A stretch of DNA of 64,000 nucleotides, taken from contig NZ_JAKILC010000019.1 in assembly GCF_023283845.1 (NCBI RefSeq), positions 1 through 64,000 of the forward strand, read 5' to 3'. The notes below the pieces were generated by a model that was not told where the DNA came from, did no database searches, and saw only the letters and a program-made list of their open reading frames with translations. Position numbers and translations under genes: made by a program. Origin of the DNA: Shewanella marinintestina (GTDB taxonomy: Bacteria > Pseudomonadota > Gammaproteobacteria > Enterobacterales > Shewanellaceae). Of this stretch, positions 18,418-28,317 are shown in pieces (positions within the stretch are counted from its first letter, which is position 1; each line of letters opens with the position of its first letter).

Positions 18418-20625
18418 TTATACTCTGCGGGCCTGCATAACACCGTCAACTTGATTAATCTTGGACAGGACTTTCGATACTCCTTCAAGATTATAAAGCT
18501 CTAGCTCAAGTTCAATTGTAGCGGTTTGAGTTTTGACATCTGAAGTTGAGCTCAATGCCATCACATGGGTCTTTTCTGCAGCAAGTACCGAAGTTAAATC
18601 TCGCAATAAACCAGAACGGTCATTAGCTAAGATACTTAAACGAATTTTATAACCGCCTGAGTAATTCTCACCCCATACCACTTCAACAGAGCGTTCAGGT
18701 GAGGCGCGCACAAGTTCTTTAACTTGATCGCAATCGGCTCTGTGAACCGAAATACCGCGGCCTTTAGTGATAAAGCCAAATATTTCATCACCAGGCACAG
18801 GCTGACAACATTTAGCGATATGGCTCATCAAGTTACCGACGCCGTTAACTTCAACTTGACCTTTACCTTTTTTAATCGATTTACTTTGGCTCTTCTTAAC
18901 TAAGTCTTCAACCGCGGCTTCGTCGCTTAAGTCTTTAGTGCGTAACCGACTTTGGACGTGATTAACAACTTGGTTAAGGCGTACGTCACCACCGCCGATC
19001 CCTGCTAGCAGATCGTCCATACTCACAAGATTAAAACGTTCAACCGCTGATTGCGCGTCTTTAAGTATAAGTTGGCTCTTAGCAAGTTCAGCCTCAAGCA
19101 TCTCTTTACCAGCAACGATATTCTTATCTCTATCTTGCTGCTTAAACCAATGCAGAATTTTTGAACGTGCTCGTGATGTTCGGATATAGCCTAAATTTGG
19201 ATTTAACCAATCGCGTTTAGGGTTCGGGTGCTTAGAGGTAATAATCTCAATACGCTGCCCTGTTTCTACTTGATAAGTAAACTGCACAATGCGGCCGTCG
19301 ACTTTTGCACCAATACATTTATGCCCCACGTGGGAATGAATATAGTAGGCAAAATCAAGCACTGTTGAACCTAATGGTAAGTCGACCACTTCACCGCTAG
19401 GGGTAAATACATAGACCCTGTCTTCAAATACTTGGCTACGAACTTCATCGACTAAATTGCCGCTTTCAGCCACATCTTCTTGCCACTGCAAGATTTTACG
19501 TAGCCAATTAATCTTCTCTTCATAACCGCTTTGCTTACCGCTAGCACTGCCTTCTTTATACTTCCAGTGCGCAGCCACGCCAAGCTCAGCATCTTCATGC
19601 ATCTGCTCGGTACGGATTTGAATTTCAACCGTCTTATCTTCTGGCCCGACGACAACAGTATGAATAGACTGATAACCATTAGGCTTAGGATTGGCAACGT
19701 AATCATCAAATTCACGTGGAATATGTTGCCAAAGGGTATGCACTACGCCTAATGCACCATAACAGTCTTGAAGACGATCGGTGACAATACGTACCGCACG
19801 CACATCAAACAGCTCATCAAACTTAAGCTGTTTACCTTTCATCTTCTTCCATATGCTGTAGATATGCTTAGGTCTACCATATACCTTGGCCCGAATATGG
19901 TCTTTATCTAAACGCGCTTGTAATTGACTGACGAAGTCGTCAATAAAGGTTTCTCTGTCAAGGCGCTTACCATCAAGCTGCTTTGCAATATCTTTATAAG
20001 TTTGCGGGTGCAAGTAACGAAACGAGATATCTTCAAGTTCCCACTTTAATTGACCAATACCTAAGCGGTTAGCCAATGGTGCGTAGATGTCAGCAATCTC
20101 TCGCGCAATAAGCACCTTAACTTCTTCATCTGCATTCTTGATTTCACGCAGTAGGCAAATACGCTCGGCAAGCTTAATCACTACCGCTCGCACATCTTCA
20201 ACCATCGCCAGTAACATCTTACGAATGTTGTCGATTTGAGGTTCGCCATTACGGGTTTGATTATCTATTTTTAACGCGCCAATAGCATTCATGGTTTCAA
20301 CGCTAGACACTAAAACTGAAAGCTTTTTGCCAAATTTCTCCTCAATATCTTCTTGAGTAATCAAATCAGCGTCAAAGACCACAAATAAGATAGCGGCTTG
20401 TAAGGTTTCAATATCCATATTCAGCGGCGCGAGAATTTCAATCATCTCACGCGCACGCTGTAAGACAGCAACGCTCGCCTCTTTCTTCTGTCCCACGAGC
20501 AATTCGACCTGCTCGATTAGGGTCAAAAGAATTTGAGCTTCCGAAGCATCACTTAGATAACGTTGTACCCACTCTTCAAGTTGAAAGTCAGGATCGCTAA
20601 AATGTGCTTCACGAACAGATACCAT
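18418..20625 (-). CDS. relA: (p)ppGpp synthetase RelA
   Basis: The ribosome-associated alarmone synthetase of the stringent response. The 735-residue protein has an N-terminal pseudo-hydrolase domain in which the HD residues of SpoT are lost (the region reads FVVFDADLITQED), a synthetase domain with DELFDVRAVRIV and PNGYQSIHTVV, then TGS (VYVFTPSGEVVDLPLGSTVLDFAY), helical, zinc-finger (AKCCQPVPGDEI) and C-terminal ACT domains. MVSVREAH matches the RelA N-terminus. It lies between rlmD and mazG, the conserved order. Confidence 0.97.
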   Translation of the reverse strand: MVSVREAHFSDPDFQLEEWVQRYLSDASEAQILLTLIEQVELLVGQKKEASVAVLQRAREMIEILAPLNMDIETLQAAILFVVFDADLITQEDIEEKFGKKLSVLVSSVETMNAIGALKIDNQTRNGEPQIDNIRKMLLAMVEDVRAVVIKLAERICLLREIKNADEEVKVLIAREIADIYAPLANRLGIGQLKWELEDISFRYLHPQTYKDIAKQLDGKRLDRETFIDDFVSQLQARLDKDHIRAKVYGRPKHIYSIWKKMKGKQLKFDELFDVRAVRIVTDRLQDCYGALGVVHTLWQHIPREFDDYVANPKPNGYQSIHTVVVGPEDKTVEIQIRTEQMHEDAELGVAAHWKYKEGSASGKQSGYEEKINWLRKILQWQEDVAESGNLVDEVRSQVFEDRVYVFTPSGEVVDLPLGSTVLDFAYYIHSHVGHKCIGAKVDGRIVQFTYQVETGQRIEIITSKHPNPKRDWLNPNLGYIRTSRARSKILHWFKQQDRDKNIVAGKEMLEAELAKSQLILKDAQSAVERFNLVSMDDLLAGIGGGDVRLNQVVNHVQSRLRTKDLSDEAAVEDLVKKSQSKSIKKGKGQVEVNGVGNLMSHIAKCCQPVPGDEIFGFITKGRGISVHRADCDQVKELVRASPERSVEVVWGENYSGGYKIRLSILANDRSGLLRDLTSVLAAEKTHVMALSSTSDVKTQTATIELELELYNLEGVSKVLSKINQVDGVMQARRV

Positions 20626-20841
20626 TTTATTTAATTCCTTTACATACTACAGTTAGAGGTTAACACTCACTTAACCTCACCGTTTTAATTCATACGCTCT
20701 ATCTTCAGCATTCAGCGGTTATTGTCAATCAACAAAAGCTGACAAATGCACCTAAAAACGCTGTTAACAGCAGACTTTGATGTGTATGAGTTATATTTAA
20801 GCAAAAGGTTTCACTAAATGTATCTTTTTGTGTCTTTTTGT

Positions 20842-22179
20842 CTATTTTGCTAACTCAAATAAAGCCATCGACTCTAAGTGATGAGTTTGTGGAAACATAT
20901 CAATTAAACCGATTTTTTTAAGCTGATATCCCTGTTTTAAAATCACTTCGCTATCGCGCGCAAGGCTTGCCGGATTGCAAGAAACATACACTAACGCTTT
21001 GGGCTTAAGTTTCTTAAGTGACAGCATGCTTTCATAGGCACCAGCACGAGCAGGATCAATCAACATTTTGTCAACTTTACCTAGCCAAGGCTCTTTCGAC
21101 AGATCGGCACTTAAATCCGCATGATAAAAAGACACGTTTTCTAAGCCGCTGTTTTTAGCGTTTTCACGTGCTTGGGCAACCATAGCTGGCACCCCTTCTA
21201 CGCCAATCACCTCTGCGCCGTTTTTAGCCAATGGCAAACTGAAATTACCGATCCCACAAAATAAGTCTAATACACGCTCACCAGATTGTGGCGACAGCCA
21301 GTCAACCGCTTGGCTAACCATCGCCTGATTAACCGCGCCATTAACTTGAATAAAATTACCTGGCGAGAAATTAAGCTTCGTTTGGCTATTTTCAAAACCG
21401 TAAAAAGGTTGCTCACCCGTACCATTCAGATGCTCAGATTCGCCATTATCATCTTGTAATAACACAATGACATCATGCTTAACGGCAAATTCAGCTAGAC
21501 GAGTCCTATCTTTATCCGACAATATTTTAGTTACCCGCAACACGACAAAATTGCCGTTATCTGCTTGGGTCAGCTCAACATGACCTAACGCCTTTTTACC
21601 GCTTAGTTGATTAAGTACAAATGCTAGATCAGGGATCAACGCCGATAACTGCTCAGCTAATACCGCACAAGATTGGATCTCAACCACATCACTGCTACTA
21701 CTAGCTCTAAAACCTAAACTGATATGTTTGGTATTTTTATCAAACCAAGTAGCCAAGCGCGCACGGCGGCGGTAATGCCAATTTTTATCGCTAATGGTTT
21801 CACATATTTCACTCGCTTCAGCTTGAGCAAACTTGCTCACTAAGTCGACTAAGGTCGCCGCTTTATGAGTCCGTTGGGCATCAATGGCAAGATGTTGTAA
21901 GTCACAACCACCACACTTAGCAAAATGTGGACAATCAGGTTGCACTCGTTCGCTTGATACTTGCTCAATTTTTAGTAACTTGCCACGAGAGAACTTTTTT
22001 TTCTGCTCGGTCAATTGTACCGACACGGTTTCGCCAGGTAAGGCACCATTGATAAAAACAATTTTGCCATCGTGATGGGCAATCCCCGCCCCAAGATGAT
22101 CAAGTTGAGTCACCTTTAGAGACAACTTTGACGATAATTGCTTAGATCTATTTGGTTTTGCTTTAAAAAATTGTGCCAT
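20842..22179 (-). CDS. rlmD: 23S rRNA (uracil-1939-C5) methyltransferase RlmD
   Basis: Methylates U1939 of 23S rRNA using SAM. An N-terminal TRAM domain is followed by the 4Fe-4S cysteines (CPHFAKCGGC and a later Cys), the SAM-binding segment VLDLFCGIGNFSLPLA, and the catalytic-Cys motif YVSCNPASLARD. I choose the ATG giving MAQFFKAK, which matches E. coli RlmD and follows TAGAGAG; the open frame extends 15 codons upstream. 445 residues. It is divergent from barA. Confidence 0.95.
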   Translation of the reverse strand: MAQFFKAKPNRSKQLSSKLSLKVTQLDHLGAGIAHHDGKIVFINGALPGETVSVQLTEQKKKFSRGKLLKIEQVSSERVQPDCPHFAKCGGCDLQHLAIDAQRTHKAATLVDLVSKFAQAEASEICETISDKNWHYRRRARLATWFDKNTKHISLGFRASSSSDVVEIQSCAVLAEQLSALIPDLAFVLNQLSGKKALGHVELTQADNGNFVVLRVTKILSDKDRTRLAEFAVKHDVIVLLQDDNGESEHLNGTGEQPFYGFENSQTKLNFSPGNFIQVNGAVNQAMVSQAVDWLSPQSGERVLDLFCGIGNFSLPLAKNGAEVIGVEGVPAMVAQARENAKNSGLENVSFYHADLSADLSKEPWLGKVDKMLIDPARAGAYESMLSLKKLKPKALVYVSCNPASLARDSEVILKQGYQLKKIGLIDMFPQTHHLESMALFELAK

Positions 22180-22294
22180 TTTGCTCTCTAGGTAGATAAA
22201 AAACTGGCCAAAATAGGTTAACATCTGGCAGTCTATCGAATACTCACACTATATTTAATGGTAACCCATACACAGAATGAATGATGCCAACAAT

Positions 22295-25066
22295 ATGACC
22301 AAATACAGCCTAAGATCATGGGTTCTGGTATTGGCGTTAGCCCCAACTATTTTAGTGGGGATTTTATTGGGTGGCTATTTTACCATAAATAGATTCTATG
22401 AACTCGAAGATACGCTCATAGAGCAAGCAAGTAATATCATTGAGCCCCTTGCCATCGCTGCTGAAGTGGGTCTTGAAAGCAAAGATTTTGAAACCACCAA
22501 ACGTCTAATTACCTCTGCACAATTAAATAAAGCCTCTTTAGTACAGTTTATTGCCATCTTTGATGAAGATAACCGCGTTGTGGTGACCTCACATCACTAT
22601 AAAAATCACGAAGTCATGCGTTTTGATAAACCCTTAGATTCAATGCTGCGGACACAGCTTGAGCAAGTCGGTGATAGTATGATTTTACGCAGCCCTATTT
22701 TCAAAAGTAGTAATGCGCCGGTGCAAGGTTTTGGTGGCAGCCAACAAGCTGGTACCGATGTAATAAAAATTGGCTACATTGCCATTCTTATTAATAAAGA
22801 AAATGCTTTACTCCAGCAGCATCGAGCTGCTGTTGCTGCATTTATTATTGTACTCATTGGCGTACAACTAAATCTGTTTTTCACCTTCCGTTTAGTTAAA
22901 AACGTCACCCAGCCAATTACTGAAATGGTCAGGGTCGTAGCTAAAATTCGTGAAGGTAAACTGGATACTCGCCTTACAGGCAACTTAATCGGTGAGCTCG
23001 ACCTGCTGAAGCGTGGTATTAATGCCATGGCGGGGTCGTTGTCAGAATACCATGATGAGATGCAACAAAACATCGATCAGGCTACCTCCGACTTACGGGA
23101 GACGCTAGAGCAAATTGAAATCCAAAACGTTGAACTGGATATGGCTAAAAAGCGTGCTCAAGAAGCCAGTCGGATCAAATCTGAGTTCTTAGCGAATATG
23201 TCCCACGAACTTAGAACGCCGCTTAATGGGGTGATAGGCTTTGCCAAGCAGTTATTAAAGACGCCGCTACATTCTAGTCAACAAGATTATATTCGTACCA
23301 TCGAGCGCAGTGCCACCAACCTACTGAGTATCATTAACGATATTCTCGACTTCTCCAAACTTGAAGCCGGTAAAATGGTACTGGAAAACATTCCATTCTC
23401 ACTGCGCGAAACTATTGAAGAAACCGTAACCTTATTATCAAGCAGCGCCCGAGAAAAAGAGCTGGAACTCGTTATAGATGTTGATTCACGTATTCCAGAG
23501 GACGTCACTGGCGATGCGATGCGCTTTAGCCAAATTATTACTAACTTAGTCGGTAATGCAATTAAATTTACCGATAAAGGCAGCGTGCAGCTCAAGCTAC
23601 AATTTGAAGAAATTAAAGAAGGTAAAGTTCATCTTCGCTTTGAAGTCATAGATAGCGGTATTGGTATTGATGAACAACAACAGTCATCATTATTCCAAGC
23701 TTTTGGACAAGCTGACTCCTCAATATCGCGTCGTTTTGGTGGAACCGGACTTGGCTTGGTCATTACTAAAAGATTGGTTAATCGTATGAGTGGCCAAATT
23801 GGATGCTACTCCGAACCGAACCAAGGCTCGACCTTCTGGTTTACCTTGCCGCTGAATATTAGCCAATATCCAATTAATGACGCTCTACCTTTAGCAACAC
23901 TAGAAGGTAAGAGTATTATCTTAATGGGTGCAAATAACCTTACCCAAAACGCTATCGAACGTATGTTGCAGCGTTGGGGGCTAAAAGTCACCTTGATTCA
24001 AAATACTAAGCAACTTGAATTTATCAGCACTCAATCAAATTTCATTTTTGACTTTGCGCTAATGAGTTGCCAAGCCATTACTAAAACAGATGAACCAGCA
24101 AGATTATTAAAGCTCGTTAAACCTAAGGTGAATTACTTGCTATTGATCTCTGATTGTATCGAGCATGAAGAGGTCTTCTCACAACTTAGGCCGCATGTAG
24201 ATAAACAAATATCTATGCCGGTTGGTGAAAAGCTACTATCGAGTTCATTACTCGACCCACATTCAGCTTCAATGCATGACAACCTTATGCCTTTAGCACC
24301 AATAACGGCACCTGCAACTTTAGAAAACTTAAGTGTACTTGCTGTTGACGATAATCCTGCCAACCTCAAGTTGATCGACACACTACTAAAAGAATTAGTC
24401 ACACAGGTCCAAGTAGCAAACAATGGTGATCTAGCCGTAAAACTGGCTAAAGAGCGCAGTTACGACCTGATATTTATGGATATTCAAATGCCGGGAACTG
24501 ATGGTATTAACGCCACCAAACAGATCCGTAGCAACTCAGCGAACCGTAATACACCGATCATTGCCGTTACCGCACATGCGATAGCAGAAGAGCGAGAGCG
24601 TATATCTTCAAGTGGCATGGATGGCTACTTACCAAAACCAATAGATGAAGCAGCACTAAAAGGCGTAATCACCCGTTGGAAAACAAGACCTAAATTCACC
24701 CATTTTGACCAACGCACATTGAATTGGGATTTATGCTTGACCCAGGCGAATAACAAACCAGACTTAGCTCTGGATATGCTTAAGATGTTATTAAAGTCAT
24801 TACCTGAAACCGTAGAGCACATAGAACACGCGCTCAACACAACAGATAACGACAAAATGCTAGCCTGCATTCATAAACTGCACGGTGCCTGCTGTTACTG
24901 CGGCGTACCAACAACGCAAATGCTTTGCCAGCAAATCGAGTCAGGACTTAAGCGTGGCGATACAGTCGAAGATGTAGAACCGGAAATACTAGAGTTACTT
25001 GATGAGTTAACTAAGGTAGAATCTGCCGCTAATCAAGTGATCTCCCAGCTATCAGTGGATATATAA
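22295..25066 (+). CDS. barA: Hybrid sensor histidine kinase BarA
   Basis: A tripartite inner-membrane kinase whose partner UvrY activates Csr small RNAs, which sequester CsrA. Domains: membrane segment at about 10-30, periplasmic sensor, second membrane segment near 180-200, HAMP, HisKA with NMSHELRTPLNG (His304), HATPase with the GTGLGL G-box, a first degenerate receiver-like segment, a receiver (Asp729 in FMDIQMPG) and HPt (His863 in HKLHGAC). The start at MTKYSLRSW matches E. coli BarA and gives nearly identical phosphosite positions; an upstream in-frame ATG at 22277 is possible, and neither has a clear ribosome-binding site. The uvrY gene is not in the window. Confidence 0.95.
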   Translation: MTKYSLRSWVLVLALAPTILVGILLGGYFTINRFYELEDTLIEQASNIIEPLAIAAEVGLESKDFETTKRLITSAQLNKASLVQFIAIFDEDNRVVVTSHHYKNHEVMRFDKPLDSMLRTQLEQVGDSMILRSPIFKSSNAPVQGFGGSQQAGTDVIKIGYIAILINKENALLQQHRAAVAAFIIVLIGVQLNLFFTFRLVKNVTQPITEMVRVVAKIREGKLDTRLTGNLIGELDLLKRGINAMAGSLSEYHDEMQQNIDQATSDLRETLEQIEIQNVELDMAKKRAQEASRIKSEFLANMSHELRTPLNGVIGFAKQLLKTPLHSSQQDYIRTIERSATNLLSIINDILDFSKLEAGKMVLENIPFSLRETIEETVTLLSSSAREKELELVIDVDSRIPEDVTGDAMRFSQIITNLVGNAIKFTDKGSVQLKLQFEEIKEGKVHLRFEVIDSGIGIDEQQQSSLFQAFGQADSSISRRFGGTGLGLVITKRLVNRMSGQIGCYSEPNQGSTFWFTLPLNISQYPINDALPLATLEGKSIILMGANNLTQNAIERMLQRWGLKVTLIQNTKQLEFISTQSNFIFDFALMSCQAITKTDEPARLLKLVKPKVNYLLLISDCIEHEEVFSQLRPHVDKQISMPVGEKLLSSSLLDPHSASMHDNLMPLAPITAPATLENLSVLAVDDNPANLKLIDTLLKELVTQVQVANNGDLAVKLAKERSYDLIFMDIQMPGTDGINATKQIRSNSANRNTPIIAVTAHAIAEERERISSSGMDGYLPKPIDEAALKGVITRWKTRPKFTHFDQRTLNWDLCLTQANNKPDLALDMLKMLLKSLPETVEHIEHALNTTDNDKMLACIHKLHGACCYCGVPTTQMLCQQIESGLKRGDTVEDVEPEILELLDELTKVESAANQVISQLSVDI

Positions 25067-25067
25067 G

Positions 25068-25673
25068 ATGACAAACAAACAGGGATTTTTTAAACGCCTA
25101 AAAGCACTAGAGTTGCCTCAGAAGAAGCTTTTTGCGGTTGCCCTATGCCAACGCATGCTGCCTAATTATCAGCTTTTCTCTGAAGTATGCGAATTTGGCG
25201 ATCCTAAAGTACTCGACACTTTGCTAAATCTACTTTGGCAGTCGATGTACGACAACAAGCTAAAACTGAATATTGATATTTACCTTGAACGACTTGAGGC
25301 TAACACACCAGAACCGGCTGACTTTGATGTATATGGTGTCTACCCTGCGATGGACGCCGTTGTCGCACTCACTTCACTTATCAGTGCGCTACAAAGTAAA
25401 GTTGAAGAAGATATCGTCAATATCAGTAAACTCTCTTCAGCCACAGTTGCAAACTATATTGAAGCAACCTGTGAGCAAGAGTTTGATAATGAAGACGCAC
25501 TCGATGATTACATCTTTGCTCATGAAGTGATGCAAGAAGAAAAAGAGATGCAAAGCTCTCTTTTAGATATCATTGAAGACAATCTCCATATGAAGGCTGA
25601 CTTTATTAAAGAGTTACGCCGTGAAATCGTAGAGATTGGTGTATCAAATATCGGTATTGAAGCCAGTAAATAA
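25068..25673 (+). CDS. YjaG family (DUF416) protein
   Basis: A 201-residue soluble, acidic, mostly helical protein resembling E. coli YjaG of the DUF416 family, whose function is unknown. No signal peptide or membrane segment. The segments LFAVALCQRMLPNY and DVYGVYPAMDAVVALTSL are the parts I recognise. It begins one base after the barA stop, so it is co-transcribed and probably translationally coupled. A strong terminator follows. Confidence 0.85.
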   Translation: MTNKQGFFKRLKALELPQKKLFAVALCQRMLPNYQLFSEVCEFGDPKVLDTLLNLLWQSMYDNKLKLNIDIYLERLEANTPEPADFDVYGVYPAMDAVVALTSLISALQSKVEEDIVNISKLSSATVANYIEATCEQEFDNEDALDDYIFAHEVMQEEKEMQSSLLDIIEDNLHMKADFIKELRREIVEIGVSNIGIEASK

Positions 25674-25707
25674 GTTCAAGCCAGTTAGCTACAGTTAATT
25701 TTAAACT

Positions 25708-25741
25708 AAAGCGCATTGCGGTTAATCCAATGCGCTTTTTT
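25708..25741 (+). terminator. Terminator after barA operon
   Basis: An 11-bp stem AAAGCGCATTG / CAATGCGCTTT with a 9-nt loop followed by a T-run. Confidence 0.9.
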
Positions 25742-25768
25742 AATGTCTGTAAAAATCAAAACAAGTAA

Positions 25769-26100
25769 TAATACCAATCAGTATAAAGATTTGGTCGCTC
25801 AGCGAGAATTTAGCGCTTCTGAGGCAAGGTCATTAAGTGCTCCTGCTTTAATGACATTCGCTGCATCCATGCCGCTCGCAGCGAGTGAAGAGCATAGTTA
25901 TTCTACGGTTAAGCGCACTCTTTGTTTGTAAAAAGTCGCAGCATCAGAATCGCTAAAACTCGCCATTCTGGAGCGTTTTTGGCTGCCTACTTCTGCGTTA
26001 AATAGCCTCGTAAGGGAATCGCCATTACTTCCGCTATTCGCCTTGAATTAGTTGCCAAAAACGCTCTGAGTAGATCAACTTCTTATACTGATTGCTATAA
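25769..26100. repeat. MITE-like repeat, copy 1
   Basis: About 332 bp, strongly similar over its length to 54154-54487. Both copies begin with TAATACCAATCAGTATAA and end with its near-perfect inverse (here TTATACTGATTGCTATAA). A second internal inverted pair, GAGCGTTTTTGGC / GCCAAAAACGCTC, could fold the right half into a long hairpin. There is no transposase and the open frame inside it is not conserved between copies, so it is non-autonomous. It lies between the barA operon terminator and the LysR gene. Confidence 0.85.
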
Positions 26101-26101
26101 C

Positions 26102-27007
26102 TCAGCTATACATTGAAAACAAGCTTTCTGCCTTAGACTGCATAAACTCAATAAACAGTTTTACTTTTAATGGTTGATGACTGCGCTGATGGTACAAAAT
26201 TGAAATTCGTCTTTTTTCACCAATCCACTCTGGTAACAACATTTGCAGCTGTCCAGTCGCTAACTGCTTTTTGACAAATAACTCCGGACCGTAAAGAATG
26301 CCGCCGTTATCTACAGTTGCCTCTACAGCACCGTGTAAATCACTTAAGGTCAGTTTAGCGTTACCATCGTAATAGAAGGACTCTCCATTAGGATGCTTTA
26401 ACGACCAGTTATACAAAGGCCACACTTTTATTAAATCATGCAGCTCAAGTTCACTCGGATGCGTTAACTTAGCAGCCCTAGCAATATATTGCGGCGATGC
26501 AAAGAGGCCGTAATTGAGTACACCTAAAGAGCTTGAGATCCAAGAAGAATCTGGCTGAGTTCCGCCAACAATCGCGACATCAACGCCTTCATCAATTAAA
26601 TCTATTACGTTATTGTTCTGAGCAATATGCAATTGAATATCTGGGTAAGTTTCGCAAAACTCATTTAATGTTTTTATAAAAATCATTGAGACAATAGATA
26701 CTGGCGCTGCAATACGTAGCGTACCTTCAGGCTTATCTACCGTTGCTCCACTGATACTGTCAAATTGAGCAACAATAGACTGGTACTGCTGAAACAACGC
26801 AATCCCCTCTTCAGTCAGTCTCAATTTACGAGTATTCCTCATCAGCAGTTGCTTATCTAATACCGTTTCTAACTTGGTCAATTTTCGACTAACTGTCGCA
26901 ATAGGCATATCAAGCTCTTTAGCTGCTTGAGAAAAGCTGCCCGCATTAACTAGATGCACAAATTGGTAAATCAGCTGTAATTCCAAACCAAAGTTGGTAC
27001 TCATCAA
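26102..27007 (-). CDS. LysR-family transcriptional regulator
   Basis: 301 residues with an N-terminal winged helix-turn-helix (about residues 10-68; SFSQAAKELDMPIATVSRKL is the helix-turn-helix) and a C-terminal periplasmic-binding-like effector domain (about 95-295). No ligand can be assigned. It is divergent from the permease gene at 27145 with 137 bp between, a typical arrangement for a LysR protein controlling its neighbour; that region contains the short palindrome CATAATTATG at 27072-27081. Its stop abuts the MITE-like repeat, so insertion may have replaced its original 3' flank. Confidence 0.9.
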   Translation of the reverse strand: MMSTNFGLELQLIYQFVHLVNAGSFSQAAKELDMPIATVSRKLTKLETVLDKQLLMRNTRKLRLTEEGIALFQQYQSIVAQFDSISGATVDKPEGTLRIAAPVSIVSMIFIKTLNEFCETYPDIQLHIAQNNNVIDLIDEGVDVAIVGGTQPDSSWISSSLGVLNYGLFASPQYIARAAKLTHPSELELHDLIKVWPLYNWSLKHPNGESFYYDGNAKLTLSDLHGAVEATVDNGGILYGPELFVKKQLATGQLQMLLPEWIGEKRRISILYHQRSHQPLKVKLFIEFMQSKAESLFSMYS

Positions 27008-27144
27008 TAATTGACCTTAGCGTTAAAACAATAAAACCCAGTAATAATAGAGCCTCTATAGTATACCAAAGCATAATTATGATAGTGTGCTAGCTCAATG
27101 TTATTAGCATCCCTTTACTAAAAAAATCGATATTTTATAGACGT

Positions 27145-28101
27145 ATGCCAGCGATACTAACGCCACTACTTGCCGTATTCGGTATCATGCTTTTAGGCAC
27201 TCTAGTGCAAAAAGCCAAACTGTTGCCAACTGAAACCGATCAAGTACTCAATCAATATGTGTATTATATTGCCTTTCCAGCCATCATGTTGATCACCTTA
27301 GCTCAAACTCCTATCAATGATATTTTGCATTGGGGTTATATAGCGGGGTTCAGTGTAGCGATGTTAATGAGCTACGTAGTCACCTTTATCGTGTCATTAC
27401 TCTTTAACCCTCAGCAAACTGCAATTGCAACAATGCGTGCCCTTAACGCCACATTTGGAAATACCGCATTTATCGGTATTCCTCTAATGGCGATGATATT
27501 TCCTGGCGAACAAATTGCACTTGCCGCTGCCGCCATCGCCAGTTTGCTTTCGGTGTTAATCTTTGCCGTTGCCTTAGTATCACTAGAAATGATCAATAAG
27601 ACTCAACAAAGCAGCGCAGCCAAAATTATTAGCTTAGCTTTAGTAAAAAACCCGATTGTTGTCGGTAGCCTTTTGGGGATCGCAATCTCAGCAATAGGCA
27701 TCACCTTACCCGATAGCTTTGCGTTAATGATCCGCCAATTAGGAATGACATCCAGCCCCTGTGCGTTATTTGCTATTGGTATGGTGTTAGCTAAGTCGGG
27801 CCAGTATCAAACATCACCACAGTTTATAAGCGCTAAACAAGCATTCGATATCAGTAGTATTAACCTTATTAAGTTGGTGGCTCAACCAGCCTTTACCTAC
27901 ATATTGATGCTATCTTTAAATGTTGAAGCGCAATTGATAGCTATGGGGGTTATTTTGGCTGCGTTACCAACAGCAGCAAGTGTTTACTTACTCGCTCAAC
28001 GTTATCAAACTCAAGTGATAACAAGTGCGCAAGGGATCTTATTAGGCACGATTATCACCTTTATCACATTGCCATTGTTAGAACGCTTTTTACTACATTA
28101 G
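27145..28101 (+). CDS. AEC-family (auxin efflux carrier-like) permease
   Basis: A 318-residue inner-membrane protein with about ten hydrophobic segments in two sets of five, matching the AEC/BART fold family that includes malate and other carboxylate carriers. The N-terminus PAILTPLLAVFGIMLLG and the conserved PAIMLITLA and GNTAFIGIPLM segments (first and fourth helices) support the family. Substrate unknown. Probably controlled by the divergent LysR gene. Confidence 0.87.
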   Translation: MPAILTPLLAVFGIMLLGTLVQKAKLLPTETDQVLNQYVYYIAFPAIMLITLAQTPINDILHWGYIAGFSVAMLMSYVVTFIVSLLFNPQQTAIATMRALNATFGNTAFIGIPLMAMIFPGEQIALAAAAIASLLSVLIFAVALVSLEMINKTQQSSAAKIISLALVKNPIVVGSLLGIAISAIGITLPDSFALMIRQLGMTSSPCALFAIGMVLAKSGQYQTSPQFISAKQAFDISSINLIKLVAQPAFTYILMLSLNVEAQLIAMGVILAALPTAASVYLLAQRYQTQVITSAQGILLGTIITFITLPLLERFLLH

Positions 28102-28317
28102 GAATCGCCTTATAAAAGTGTTGTTTTAAGCAGCAATTATGCAACAAATATCCGCCTAAAAAACAACTAACCCAACCTTTATGTAGCCTCTATTACGCTA
28201 ATATAATCAGGGCGATATATCAGATTTTACCAACCCCAAAGAATGACAAAAATAAATTGGTCAAAAAGTAATTTGTAGATTATTATTCGCCACCTTTTTT
28301 TATTCACTGCTCAAAAA

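Noticed and set aside
25716..25931. 71-codon open frame covering part of MITE copy 1
   Set aside because: It starts inside the barA-operon terminator and the frame is not preserved in the second copy of the repeat.
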